Assembly (NCBI GenBank): GCA_028279555.1
Contig: JANQNO010000010.1
Coordinates: forward strand, 115,171-179,170
DNA from: Sphingorhabdus sp.
Lineage (GTDB): Bacteria; Pseudomonadota; Alphaproteobacteria; Sphingomonadales; Sphingomonadaceae
Direction: 5' to 3'
DNA: 64,000 nt
In this document: in pieces, positions 44,369 to 53,725 of the stretch
Layout of the letters: each line of letters opens with the position of its first letter
How positions within the stretch are numbered: the first letter of the stretch is position 1
Notes under the pieces: generated by a model
What the model saw: the letters and a program-made list of their open reading frames with translations, nothing else
What the model was told of the DNA's origin: nothing
Databases searched by the model: none
Translations under genes and position numbers: made by a program

Positions 44369-45469
44369 TCAGGCCGCTACATCCTCGGCCAGGGACGGAT
44401 AATCGGTGTATCCTTCCGGGCCCGGCGAATACCAGGTTTTGTAATTGTCTTTCGCCAGCGGGGCATCGGTTTTCAATCGGCGTACAAGATCCGGATTGGA
44501 GATAAAAGGACGCCCGAAACTGACCGCATCGGCGAGGCCCGAAGCCAAGTCTTCCAAGGCCAATTCCTTGGTATATTCCTGGTTCAGCACCAGCGGGTTG
44601 GCGAAGACCTTGCGTATTTCGGGTGACACGCGCGGCACATCGGTGGTGCCGAAATTGCCATATTCCTTGACCTCGCGCAGTTCGAGGAAAGCGATATCAA
44701 GGGCCTGAAGCGCGGCCGCTGCGGCAGTGAATGTCGTGACCGGGTCGCTGTCGTCGCAGCCCTGGGTATCGCCATTGGGCGAAAGCCGCACCGCCGTGCG
44801 GTCCGAGCCCACCTCCCCGATAACAGCTTCGGTAACGTCTTTGAGTAGACGGATGCGATTTTCTACCGGTCCGCCATACTCATCCTCGCGAAAATTGGAA
44901 TTGTCGCGAATAAACTGGTCGATCAGATAGCCGTTGGCAGCGTGAATTTGCACGCCATCGAAACCTGCCTTCATGGCATTCTGCGCGGCATGCACATAGT
45001 CGCCGATCACGCGCGGTATCTCGGACAATTCCAGGGCGCGGGCCTCCACATAGTCTTTTTTTCCTGTCGGTGTGTGCGCATATCCCGGCGCTTTGGTTGC
45101 GGAAGAGGAGACGGGCGACTTCCCGCCCAGAAAATCGGGATGCACCAGGCGGCCCATATGCCAGAGTTGCAGGATAATGCGCCCGCCTTTTTCATGCACT
45201 GCCTCGGTAACCGGTTTCCACCCATCGACCTGCGCTTCGGACCATATGCCGGGTGCCGAAGGCCACCCCAGCCCTTCCTGGCTGATGCCTGTGGCTTCGG
45301 CAACAATCAGGCCGGCCGCGGCGCGCTGGCTATAATATTCGGCCTTGAGCGCGCTCACCGGGACGTGCACGCTTTCGCTTCGCCCGCGCGTGAGCGGTGC
45401 CATGAATATCCGGTTGGGCGCAGAGATAGCGCCCAAATTTATGGGATCAAAAAGTGTCGGAGAAGGCAT
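44369..45469 (-). CDS. Old yellow enzyme family alkene reductase (NemA-like)
   Basis: A 366-residue FMN flavoenzyme that reduces activated C=C bonds with NAD(P)H. Typical blocks: NRIFMAPLTRGRS, QLWHMGRLVHPDFL, GFDGVQIHAANGYLIDQF and VSFGRPFISNPDLV. ATG 45469 is preceded by GGGAA at a spacing of 7; the longer frame (45520) lacks family residues. Likely detoxification of electrophiles. Confidence 0.94.
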   Translation of the reverse strand: MPSPTLFDPINLGAISAPNRIFMAPLTRGRSESVHVPVSALKAEYYSQRAAAGLIVAEATGISQEGLGWPSAPGIWSEAQVDGWKPVTEAVHEKGGRIILQLWHMGRLVHPDFLGGKSPVSSSATKAPGYAHTPTGKKDYVEARALELSEIPRVIGDYVHAAQNAMKAGFDGVQIHAANGYLIDQFIRDNSNFREDEYGGPVENRIRLLKDVTEAVIGEVGSDRTAVRLSPNGDTQGCDDSDPVTTFTAAAAALQALDIAFLELREVKEYGNFGTTDVPRVSPEIRKVFANPLVLNQEYTKELALEDLASGLADAVSFGRPFISNPDLVRRLKTDAPLAKDNYKTWYSPGPEGYTDYPSLAEDVAA

Positions 45470-45590
45470 CGATATTCCCTGTTGTAATCCATGATGGTCA
45501 AATCGAGGATGGAGCGGCACGTTGCTATTTGCAACGCATTATTTGTGAAATGCACTTTGCCGATCGAGCATTGAGGTTTAGGATCAAGCT

Positions 45591-46259
45591 ATGACTGAGG
45601 CGACTCTCCCCGACGATCCGACGCTCGATGAAATTCGCGCCGCGCTCGCACCGCGTCTCGCCGCCCATGCTGCCTTTGATGGCTGGAACGAGAAGGCTGT
45701 TCACTCGGCTGCTAATGAGTTTGGTCTCGATGCCGACATTGCCCGGCTCGCCTTCAAAGGCGGCGCGATGGACATGATCGATACTTGGATTGGGAGCATC
45801 GATGCTGAAATGGAGCGCCGTCTTCCTGCAGAAAAGCTGAAAAAAATGAAGATTCGGGACCGCATAACGCAGCTCATCGAAACACGTCTTGAAATTGCCG
45901 CGCCCGACCGCGAGGGACAAAGGCGGGCCCAGGCGATTATGGCGATGCCGCAAAATCTGCCGCGAACGGCAAAGATCGGCTGGCGCAGTGCAGACATTAT
46001 GTGGCGGCTTGCAGGAGACACCGCCACCGATTTCAATCACTATACCAAACGTATGACGCTCTCGGCGGTCTATTCCTCTACGCTCGCGGTTTTCCTGAAC
46101 GACGAGAGTGACGACTATATCGAAACACGCGAGTTTCTCGCCCGCAGGATCGACAATGTGATGCAGTTCGAAAAGGTCAAGGCGCAGGCCAGAACGCGGC
46201 GGGAGAATATGCCAAGCCTGTCCCGCTTCATCGGGAGGCTGCGCTACCCTGCACGCTGA
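45591..46259 (+). CDS. COQ9 family protein, ubiquinone biosynthesis
   Basis: A 222-residue helical protein with the COQ9 pattern: AAFDGWNEKAVHSAANEFG at the N-terminus, AFKGGAMDMIDTW and KIRDRITQLIETRLE, then AGDTATDFNHYTKR and VFLNDESDDY. COQ9 binds lipids and assists COQ7 hydroxylation in mitochondria; the bacterial role is presumed similar. It is divergent from the alkene reductase gene. Confidence 0.94.
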   Translation: MTEATLPDDPTLDEIRAALAPRLAAHAAFDGWNEKAVHSAANEFGLDADIARLAFKGGAMDMIDTWIGSIDAEMERRLPAEKLKKMKIRDRITQLIETRLEIAAPDREGQRRAQAIMAMPQNLPRTAKIGWRSADIMWRLAGDTATDFNHYTKRMTLSAVYSSTLAVFLNDESDDYIETREFLARRIDNVMQFEKVKAQARTRRENMPSLSRFIGRLRYPAR

Positions 46260-46360
46260 TCCCAGATTCAATCGCGCGTCGTTGGCTTTAATACTATTGG
46301 CAACGTGGCCGCTTTGCGGCTAGGCCCCTGAAACTGAATTTTGCGAAGAAGGGGTAGATT

Positions 46361-46855
46361 ATGGCGGGCAGCGTCAACAAGGTCATTCTGGTTGGAAATC
46401 TGGGTGCGGACCCGGAGGTTAAGAGTTTTCAGAATGGCGGACGCATTTGCAATTTGCGCGTCGCCACGTCGGAAAGCTGGAAAGATCGGACGTCGGGCGA
46501 GCAGCGTGAACGTACCGAATGGCATCAGGTCGTGCTGGGCACGGACGGGCTCGTCGGTGTGGCCGAGCGTTTCCTGAAAAAAGGCGACAAAGTCTATATC
46601 GAAGGCCAGATCCAGACCCGCAAATGGCAGGACCAGTCGGGCAATGATCGCTATACGACAGAAATCCGCGTTGGCGGTTTTGACGGCAAGATGGTCATGC
46701 TCTCGCCCAAGGGCGGCGGCGGGTCGTCGGGCGGCTGGAATCAGGGCGGTGGCTCTTCCGGTGGGGGTCAGCAAGGTGACAACTGGAAAGGCGGCTCTTC
46801 AGGATTTGGCGGCGGTGATTTCGACAATGACCTCGATGACGATGTGCCATTTTGA
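46361..46855 (+). CDS. ssb: Single-stranded DNA-binding protein
   Basis: A 164-residue SSB. OB fold: [54 protein letters not shown]; then a Gly/Ser-rich linker and the acidic tip DDDVPF that binds replication proteins. AGGGG lies 7 bases before the ATG. No LexA box was found upstream. Confidence 0.98.
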   Translation: MAGSVNKVILVGNLGADPEVKSFQNGGRICNLRVATSESWKDRTSGEQRERTEWHQVVLGTDGLVGVAERFLKKGDKVYIEGQIQTRKWQDQSGNDRYTTEIRVGGFDGKMVMLSPKGGGGSSGGWNQGGGSSGGGQQGDNWKGGSSGFGGGDFDNDLDDDVPF

Positions 46856-46901
46856 TTTTGGGCACACGTAACCAGGAAAGCAAAGTTATCGAAGGAGGAG
46901 T

Positions 46902-49046
46902 ATGCTAAGGCGACTCCTCCTCCTTGCGCTTATCGCGGGCGCTATCGCCAGTTATTTCTGGTTCGACCTGGGCCAATATGTCAGCCTCGATTATTTCAAA
47001 GCGCGCCAGGCCGATTTCGCGCAAGACTACGGCCGGAATCCTGCACTCTTTCTGGGTGGCTTTTTCCTTGTCTATGTAATGACCACCGCGCTGTCGCTGC
47101 CCGGCGCGGCGATATTGACGATGGTTGCCGGCGCGCTGTTCGGGCTGGTGACCGGAACCATTCTGGTGTCCTTTGCGTCGACCATGGGCGCGACGCTCGC
47201 CTTTCTCTCCTCAAGGTTTCTCCTGCGCGACTGGGTACAGGGAAAATTCGGATCGCGGCTGAAGGCAATTAATGACGGGCTCCGGCGCGACGGTGCCTTC
47301 TACCTCTTCACCATTCGCATGATCCCGGCCTTTCCCTTCTTCGTGGTCAATCTCCTGATGGGCCTCACCCAGATCAAGACAACGACATTTTACTGGGTCA
47401 GCCAGCTGGGCATGCTCGCCGGGACTGTTGTTTTCGTCAATGCCGGAACGCAGCTTGCCAATCTGCAGCCCGGGCAGAGTATCTTTTCTCCCGCGATTAT
47501 CGGCTCCTTTGCCGCGCTGGCAATTTTCCCTTGGATTGCCAAGGCGATTATCGGCGCGATCGCGCGGCGGCGGGTCTACAAAGGCTGGAGCAAGCCAAAG
47601 CGCTTCGACCGCAATATGATCGTGATCGGCGCGGGTGCGGCCGGGCTGGTTTCCTCCTACATCGCGGCCACCGTCAAGGCAAAGGTCACCCTGATCGAGG
47701 CCGGGGATATGGGCGGCGACTGTCTCAACACAGGCTGCGTGCCGTCCAAAGCGCTGATCAAGAGCGCGAAGGTGGCGGCGCAAACTGCGCATGGGGATCG
47801 CTATGGGCTGAAAGCACAGCAGCCAAAGCTCGATTTTGCCGAAGTGATGGCGCGCGTCAAATCGGTGATTGCGGAAATCGAACCGCATGACAGCGTCGAG
47901 CGTTATACTGGTCTCGGCGTGGATGTGGTGAAGGGCTATGCGAAGCTGGTTGATCCCTGGACGGTCGAAATTGCACGCGACGATGGCGAAACCCAGCAGC
48001 TTACCGGCAAGAATATCATCATCGCAACCGGCGCAGCGCCTTTTGTCCCGCCGCTACCGGGCGTCGAAAATTCTGGCTATCTGACCAGCGAGACGATGTG
48101 GGATGCGCTGTCGGGCCGGCCAAAGCCGCCGGAAAGGCTAGTGATTCTCGGCGGCGGCCCTATCGGTTGCGAGCTTGCGCAGAGTTTTCAGCGGCTGGGA
48201 AGCCAGGTCACGATCGTCGAAATGGCAGGCCGGCTGCTCGGCAAAGAGGATGAGGATGCGGCGACAGTGATCGAGGCGCATCTGCGCGATGAAGGCTTAG
48301 AGCTCTTGCTTGGCCACAAGGCCGTGCGGTTTGAAGATGGCAAAGGTCTGATTGTCGAGAATGCCGACGGCGAGAGCGTCGTCGAATATGACGAGGTGAT
48401 TATTGCCGTTGGCCGCTATGCCCGCGTGACCGGATTCGGGCTTGAGGAGCTGGGGTTGCTGGAAGACGGCAAGCTTCCGGTCGATGAGCATCTGGCAACG
48501 CCGATGCCGCATATTCTGGTTGCGGGCGATGTCGCCGGCAATCAGCAATTCACCCATGGCGCCAGCCATGAAGCCTGGTTCGCCAGCATCAATGCGCTCG
48601 CTTCGCCTTTCCGGCGCTACAAGGCAGATTACCGCGTGCTTCCGCGCGTCACCTATACAGATCCCGAAGTGGCAAGCGTGGGCCTGACCGAAGCCGAAGC
48701 GAGAGAGCAGGAAACCGAATATGAGGTGACGGTCTATCAGCTCGACGATCTCGACCGGGCGATTGCGGAAAGCGAGACCGCCGGTTTTGTGAAAGTGCTG
48801 ACCGAAAAGGGAAGTGAGAGGATATTGGGCGCGACCATCGTCGGCAGCCATGCCGGCGAGATGCTACCGCAATTTTCCATAGCCATGCGCCATGGGCTCA
48901 AACTCTCGAAGCTAGCCTCGGTGATCATGCCCTATCCGACGTGGAATGAGGGGGATAAATATGCAGTGGGTCAATATCGCCTGGCGCGAAAGCCCGAAAA
49001 ACTGCTTCGACTTGCCGAAAAGTATTTCAGCCGGCGGCGGGGCTAG
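46902..49046 (+). CDS. Fusion of a TVP38/TMEM64 (DedA-like) membrane domain to a mercuric-reductase-like flavoprotein
   Basis: A 714-residue fusion. Residues 1 to about 232 form a VTT/TMEM64 membrane part with spans and the family motif around GALFGLVTGTILVSFASTMG and IRMIPAFPFFVVNLLMG. From about 238 (RNMIVIGAGAAGLVSSYI) it is a pyridine nucleotide-disulfide oxidoreductase with CLNTGCVPSKA (redox disulfide), a second GGGPIGCELAQSFQRLG and the dimerisation domain. It lacks the C-terminal HxH-type lipoamide site of Lpd and the vicinal Cys of MerA. A GGAGGAG precedes the ATG. The substrate is not known; the stop overlaps the next gene's stop. Confidence 0.93.
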   Translation: MLRRLLLLALIAGAIASYFWFDLGQYVSLDYFKARQADFAQDYGRNPALFLGGFFLVYVMTTALSLPGAAILTMVAGALFGLVTGTILVSFASTMGATLAFLSSRFLLRDWVQGKFGSRLKAINDGLRRDGAFYLFTIRMIPAFPFFVVNLLMGLTQIKTTTFYWVSQLGMLAGTVVFVNAGTQLANLQPGQSIFSPAIIGSFAALAIFPWIAKAIIGAIARRRVYKGWSKPKRFDRNMIVIGAGAAGLVSSYIAATVKAKVTLIEAGDMGGDCLNTGCVPSKALIKSAKVAAQTAHGDRYGLKAQQPKLDFAEVMARVKSVIAEIEPHDSVERYTGLGVDVVKGYAKLVDPWTVEIARDDGETQQLTGKNIIIATGAAPFVPPLPGVENSGYLTSETMWDALSGRPKPPERLVILGGGPIGCELAQSFQRLGSQVTIVEMAGRLLGKEDEDAATVIEAHLRDEGLELLLGHKAVRFEDGKGLIVENADGESVVEYDEVIIAVGRYARVTGFGLEELGLLEDGKLPVDEHLATPMPHILVAGDVAGNQQFTHGASHEAWFASINALASPFRRYKADYRVLPRVTYTDPEVASVGLTEAEAREQETEYEVTVYQLDDLDRAIAESETAGFVKVLTEKGSERILGATIVGSHAGEMLPQFSIAMRHGLKLSKLASVIMPYPTWNEGDKYAVGQYRLARKPEKLLRLAEKYFSRRRG

Positions 49047-49657
49047 GTGAAGATTCTGTAGGCGCGCCAGCTGCGTTGCAGCACGGTGAGCACACATAGC
49101 CCGGCAAAGATCATCGCCAATATTCCGAACCAGGCAGGGAAGAGGCAAAAGGCTATGAAGAAGGCTATGGTCTCGCCGCCTTCCATAATGCCGGTCGTGT
49201 ATAGGAAACTCTTGGCCCCGAATTCACTGTCAGGCGCGCTTCCCGAAATATCGCGATCTGCAGCGACAGAGGCAAAGGCAAGGAAGCTGATCCCGGTAAT
49301 GGTGAAAGCAGCAACCAGAAGCAGCGCAGGCTCCAGATGGGCGGGGTTTGCCAGTCCAAAGCCAACAGGGATGCTGACATAAAAGATGAAATCGGCGACA
49401 ATATCGAGATAGCCGCCCAATGCCGTAGGGCCGTTGATGCGCGCGACCAGGCCGTCAAGTCCATCGAGCAGGCGGTTGAGGATGATGCAAACACCCGCCA
49501 CCCAATAATATCCCTGCAGTATCGCGCTGACCCCGGCGGCGGCAGGCAGCAAGGCCGCGAGCGTCAACATGTTCGCCGATACGCCGCTACGCGCAAGGCT
49601 TGCTGCCAGCGGCTGGATCAGGGGGTCGATGACGGGGCGAAGCCGTGCGTCGAACAT
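49043..49657 (-). CDS. CDP-alcohol phosphatidyltransferase family membrane protein
   Basis: A 204-residue membrane protein with the catalytic motif DG-x2-AR-x8-G-x3-D-x3-D, seen in LLDGLDGLVARINGP ... GGYLDIVADF. Such enzymes make phospholipids or polar-lipid headgroups. It is convergent with the flavoprotein gene, overlapping its stop by 4 bases. Which alcohol it uses cannot be told. Confidence 0.9.
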   Translation of the reverse strand: MFDARLRPVIDPLIQPLAASLARSGVSANMLTLAALLPAAAGVSAILQGYYWVAGVCIILNRLLDGLDGLVARINGPTALGGYLDIVADFIFYVSIPVGFGLANPAHLEPALLLVAAFTITGISFLAFASVAADRDISGSAPDSEFGAKSFLYTTGIMEGGETIAFFIAFCLFPAWFGILAMIFAGLCVLTVLQRSWRAYRIFT

Positions 49658-49660
49658 GCG

Positions 49661-50185
49661 CTATTTCTTTTTGAGCGCCGCGAGCGCGGCAAAGGGACCG
49701 CTGATCTCGCGTGCTTCTTCTTCGGATTTCACGCCCGCCTTGCGCAGGATTTTGGCGGCATGCGCGCTGCGGGGGTAGGGATCGAGCGCCAGTGCCAGAG
49801 ACTGGGCGATGGCTTCGCCCACATCGATGTGCCTACCGTCGTGAAAAACCGTATCGCAATCCTCCTCGTCGAGCTCGAACTCCTCTTCTGCACTATGTTC
49901 AGGCTGCGGGATGAAACGGATCGATATGTCCTCGTCAATATCCGCTTCGACCGGATCACCGCTGGCGATGCAGGCTTGCGCGGCCTGTGCCCGTATTTTG
50001 CCTTGGGCTTCGGCCGTTTGCCCATCTCGGGACAGGACAAGCGCTGCTTCCAGCCGATCCAGTGCAAGGAGCGCAAACCGCTTTGCCAATGCCCTGCGTT
50101 CCGCGTCACTGGCCGCCAGCGACAGCGGTTTTTCGCCGCCGATTTCATCGAGGCGCAATATACGGCTGAACTCGTTTTCCATCAC
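49661..50185 (-). CDS. YceD/DUF177 family protein
   Basis: A 174-residue protein of the YceD family, linked to large ribosomal subunit or rRNA maturation and often next to rpmF. The central acidic stretch (AEEEFELDEEDCDTVFHDG) followed by HIDVGEAIAQSLALALDPYPRS is characteristic. It overlaps the CBP3 gene by 4 bases and is 4 bases from the phosphatidyltransferase gene. Confidence 0.9.
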   Translation of the reverse strand: MMENEFSRILRLDEIGGEKPLSLAASDAERRALAKRFALLALDRLEAALVLSRDGQTAEAQGKIRAQAAQACIASGDPVEADIDEDISIRFIPQPEHSAEEEFELDEEDCDTVFHDGRHIDVGEAIAQSLALALDPYPRSAHAAKILRKAGVKSEEEAREISGPFAALAALKKK

Positions 50186-50706
50186 CAGCCCTCAGCGCCT
50201 GCGATGAGGGTGCCGACCGGCATCGCAGTCAGCTTGGCGGCTTCGGATTTGAACTGGCTCGCAAGATAGGCCACCGCCTCATCCGATGGCGCTTTATCGC
50301 CAAAAATATTGCGCCGGATCGCGGATTGCAGCTTGCCGTCATCGCCCACCGCCTCGCGGTAGGCACCGAGCCTGCCGCCAAGCGCTGACATCATCTTGCC
50401 AATCTGCTTGCCGACAATCATGTCGCCGATACCGATCTCGCGCAGCTGGCTGTCCATATCATCGACGAATATTTCGGTCAGATGGACATTGTTGGCCTCT
50501 TGCCCGGCTTCATTCTCGAGCCGCAACAAGACCAGAGAGAGCATGGCCGCAACCATTTCAAAGCGCCCATCCACGCTGTCCGGGACGCTGCCATTGTCAT
50601 ACCAGCCGGGCGCGCGGGCCTTTGCCACGATGGCCGCATAAAGCGGACGCAGCCTGTCTTTCGCAGGATCCGCCTTGGGCCCAAAAAAACGTTCCAGCAA
50701 TGCCAT
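50182..50706 (-). CDS. Ubiquinol-cytochrome c chaperone (CBP3) family protein
   Basis: A 174-residue protein of the UQCC/CBP3 family, with AIVAKARAPGWYDNGSVPDSVDGRFEM and FVDDMDSQLREIGIGDMIVGKQIG blocks. In yeast CBP3 helps cytochrome b assembly; a bc1 role in the bacterium is presumed. ATG 50706 (MALLERFFG) is chosen over 50724. Divergent from bamE. Confidence 0.9.
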   Translation of the reverse strand: MALLERFFGPKADPAKDRLRPLYAAIVAKARAPGWYDNGSVPDSVDGRFEMVAAMLSLVLLRLENEAGQEANNVHLTEIFVDDMDSQLREIGIGDMIVGKQIGKMMSALGGRLGAYREAVGDDGKLQSAIRRNIFGDKAPSDEAVAYLASQFKSEAAKLTAMPVGTLIAGAEGW

Positions 50707-50843
50707 GGTTGCATATTCCTTCAAGATTGGCCCGAAACCGCGAGGCAGGTCATCTGCCGTTCATTTCGTCTTGCATATTGATATTGCCGCACAAGGATGC
50801 AATGGCACAAGCCAATATGACAGCATTCTGCCGGAGGAAATGC

Positions 50844-51332
50844 ATGCAGCGCCCAAAAACCCGCCGCAGTTTGGCAAAAGCCGCCTGTTTGGCTGGCATA
50901 ACCGCCCTTGCCCTGGCCAGCACGGGCTGCACAAGGCTCAGAACGCATCAGGGCTATATTGGCGATGAGACGCTGATCCAGGCGGTGCAGGTCGGTGTCG
51001 ACAATAAACAGTCAGTGCAGGCAACGCTGGGCCGCCCCACCTTTGTCGGGCAGTTCGATCAGAATGACTGGTATTATTATGGCCGCGATTCGCGTCAGCT
51101 CGCCTTTTCGGAACCCAAGGCCGTCGCGCAATCGGTCTTTCATGTCCGCTTTGACAGCGCGGGGAATGTCGCGGCAGTAAATCGCAGCGGGCTGGAAAAG
51201 ATCGCCAAGATCAGCCCCGAGGGCGACAAGACGCCGACGCTCGGCCGCGAGCGCGGTTTCTTCGAGGAATTTTTCGGCAATATCGGCGCGGTTGGCGCGC
51301 CGGGCGCGGGCGGCGGCGGTGGGCCGCAATAA
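50844..51332 (+). CDS. bamE: Outer membrane protein assembly factor BamE
   Basis: A 162-residue lipoprotein (lipobox ALASTGC) with the SmpA/OmlA domain: THQGYIGDETLIQAVQVGVD, then QATLGRPTFVGQFDQNDWYY. It belongs to the BAM complex that inserts beta-barrels. GGAGG lies 6 bases before ATG 50844, deciding this start over longer frames. A Gly-rich C-terminal tail is unusual but not disruptive. Confidence 0.94.
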   Translation: MQRPKTRRSLAKAACLAGITALALASTGCTRLRTHQGYIGDETLIQAVQVGVDNKQSVQATLGRPTFVGQFDQNDWYYYGRDSRQLAFSEPKAVAQSVFHVRFDSAGNVAAVNRSGLEKIAKISPEGDKTPTLGRERGFFEEFFGNIGAVGAPGAGGGGGPQ

Positions 51333-51336
51333 CCCG

Positions 51337-53601
51337 CTATTCGACGATTTCTGCTGCTGCCAACACCGCCAGCGTCACCAGCTCTGACGAACTTGACGAC
51401 ATGGTCGCAATTTGCACCGGGCGCTCCATGCCGATCAGCATTGGCCCTATCACCTGATCGCCGCCCAGCTCGCGCAGCAGCTTGGCACCCAAATTTGCGG
51501 ATTGTAGACCGGGCATAACCAGCACATTGGCTGGCCCCGACAGGCGGCAGAAGGGATATTGCGCCATCAGTCGGGGGTTGAGCGCAACATCGGGTGCCAT
51601 TTCGCCTTCATATTCGAATGCGGGCTGGGCTTTGTCCAGCAGCGAAACCGCACCGCGGATCGGCTCCAGCCAATTGCCGGGAGGGTTTCCAAAGGTCGAA
51701 TAGGACAGGAATGCAACGCGCGGCTCATGCCCCATGCGCTTGGCAACCGCAGCGGACTGCTCTGCAATATAGGCGAGCTCAGCCGCGCTCGGTCGTTCGT
51801 TGACCGTGGTATCCGCTATAAAGACGGTATGGCTTTTCCCGACCATCACATGAATGCCAAAGGGGATGTGATCTTTTTTGGGGTCGAGCGCGCGGCGTAG
51901 CTCGCGCATGGTTTGTGCGAATGGCCTTGTGACACCGGTAATCATGGCATCGGCTTGCCCCATCTGGAGCAGGAGCGCGCCAAAAATATTGCGATCGCGA
52001 TTGACCATGCGCTGCGCGTCGCGGCGCAGATAGCCGCGCCGCTGCAGTCTTGTATAGAGCCGGTCTATCATGTCCTCGACCAGCGGGCTGGAAACACTGT
52101 TGTGGATTTCAAAGCTGTCCGGATCGTCGACGCCCATCTCCTGAAGGCTGTCGCGCACCGCCTTGTCCCGGCCCACCAGAACAGGCTCGCCGAAACCATC
52201 CTGCCGAAACTGGATCGCCGCGCGGAGCACGACTTCCTCTTCGGCCTCCGCAAAAATCACCCGTTTTGGTGCCTGCTGAGCCTTAGCATAAACCTGCGTC
52301 AGCACCGATGTTGTCGGGTTCTGCCTGGCGCGGAGCTCGGCGCGGTAGGCATCCATATTGTCGATATTCTTTTGCGCTACGCCTGAATCCATTGCGGCCT
52401 GCGCGACGGCTGCCGATACGATTTCCATCAGCCGCGGGTCGAAAGGCGCAGGGATGATATAGTCCCGCCCGAATTTGGGTATGGCCCCGCCATAGGCAGC
52501 GGCCACCTCTTCCGGCACTGTTGCCCTTGCAAGTTCGGCCAATGCCTGCGCGGCGGCAATCTTCATTTCCTCATTGATGGTGGTCGCATGCACATCGAGC
52601 GCGCCGCGAAATATAAAGGGAAAGCCCAGGACGTTATTGACCTGATTGGGATAATCCGAGCGGCCCGTGGCGACGATCGCATCGGGCCGCGCTGCACGGG
52701 CATCGGGCGGAGAAATCTCCGGATCCGGGTTGGCCATCGCAAAAATGATCGGTTCGTCAGCCATGCTCTTGACCATATCAGCCGTAACCGCGCCGCCGAC
52801 GGAGAGGCCCAGGAAAACATCCGCACCCTTCAGCGCTTCGGTCAGATCACGCGTATCGGTTTTCACGGCATGGGCCGATTTCCATTGATCCATACCCTCT
52901 TCGCGGCCTTGGTAAATCACGCCCTTGCGGTCACACATGATAACATTTTCATGCGGAACGCCCATCGCCTTGATCAACTCGGTACAGGCTATCGCGGCAG
53001 CACCGGCACCATTGCACACGACTTTAACCGACTTGATGTCACGGCCAGTCAGCTCGCAGGCATTGATAAGGCCGGCGGCTGTTATGATGGCTGTGCCATG
53101 CTGATCATCATGGAAGACGGGAATATTCATCCGTTCGCGCAGTGTCTGTTCGATGATGAAACAGGCCGGTGCGGCGATATCCTCGAGGTTGATGCCGCCA
53201 AAGGATGGTTCGAGCAGTTCGACGGCATCAATGAAGCGATCTACATCTTCACTATTCACCTCTATGTCGATCGAGTCGACATCGGCAAAGCGTTTGAAAA
53301 GAACAGACTTTCCTTCCATCACCGGTTTGGAAGCGAGCGCCCCCAGATTCCCCAGCCCCAAAATGGCGGTGCCGTTGGAAATCACCGCCACCAGATTACC
53401 CTTGGCGGTATAGTCATAGGCAGTGCCTGGGTCGGCGGCGATTGCCTCTACTGGAACGGCGACGCCGGGCGAATAGGCGAGGCTCAAATCGCGCTGCGTG
53501 GCCATCGGCTTGGTGGCAACGATCTCGATCTTGCCGGGGCGGCCGTCGGAATGGAATTTGAGGGCTTCTTCTGCGGTGAAGTGGACGTCGCTGTCGCTCA
53601 T
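51337..53601 (-). CDS. maeB: NADP-dependent malic enzyme with phosphotransacetylase-like domain
   Basis: A 754-residue MaeB. Residues 1-430 are the malic enzyme part (SLAYSPGVAVPVEAI, GTAILGLGNLGALASKPVMEG, FHDDQHGTAIITAAG); residues from about 440 resemble phosphotransacetylase (RVIFAEAEEEVVLRAA ... MITGVTRPFAQTM) and are regulatory in relatives. It makes pyruvate and NADPH from malate. This two-domain form is normal. Divergent from mutS. Confidence 0.97.
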   Translation of the reverse strand: MSDSDVHFTAEEALKFHSDGRPGKIEIVATKPMATQRDLSLAYSPGVAVPVEAIAADPGTAYDYTAKGNLVAVISNGTAILGLGNLGALASKPVMEGKSVLFKRFADVDSIDIEVNSEDVDRFIDAVELLEPSFGGINLEDIAAPACFIIEQTLRERMNIPVFHDDQHGTAIITAAGLINACELTGRDIKSVKVVCNGAGAAAIACTELIKAMGVPHENVIMCDRKGVIYQGREEGMDQWKSAHAVKTDTRDLTEALKGADVFLGLSVGGAVTADMVKSMADEPIIFAMANPDPEISPPDARAARPDAIVATGRSDYPNQVNNVLGFPFIFRGALDVHATTINEEMKIAAAQALAELARATVPEEVAAAYGGAIPKFGRDYIIPAPFDPRLMEIVSAAVAQAAMDSGVAQKNIDNMDAYRAELRARQNPTTSVLTQVYAKAQQAPKRVIFAEAEEEVVLRAAIQFRQDGFGEPVLVGRDKAVRDSLQEMGVDDPDSFEIHNSVSSPLVEDMIDRLYTRLQRRGYLRRDAQRMVNRDRNIFGALLLQMGQADAMITGVTRPFAQTMRELRRALDPKKDHIPFGIHVMVGKSHTVFIADTTVNERPSAAELAYIAEQSAAVAKRMGHEPRVAFLSYSTFGNPPGNWLEPIRGAVSLLDKAQPAFEYEGEMAPDVALNPRLMAQYPFCRLSGPANVLVMPGLQSANLGAKLLRELGGDQVIGPMLIGMERPVQIATMSSSSSELVTLAVLAAAEIVE

Positions 53602-53639
53602 AAATGAACCTTGCTTTTCGGGAGTGCCTTCGCCCTAGA

Positions 53640-53655
53640 CTTATCCACAGATAAG
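53640..53655. promoter_or_regulatory. Perfect DnaA box within an inverted repeat, maeB-mutS gap
   Basis: CTTATCCACAGATAAG: TTATCCACA at 53641-53649 is the consensus DnaA box, and the 16 bases form CTTATC-CACA-GATAAG. It lies in the divergent promoter region of maeB and mutS. Confidence 0.7.
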
Positions 53656-53725
53656 GGCAACCAAGCTGTTCGCCGTAGCGGAAATTGCGGTTGGCAAGGC
53701 CGCTAGCCTTTCCTATCGCATAGCA

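Noticed and set aside
51337..53601. maeB as an unusual fusion
   Set aside because: Malic enzyme with a phosphotransacetylase-like domain is the normal form of MaeB.
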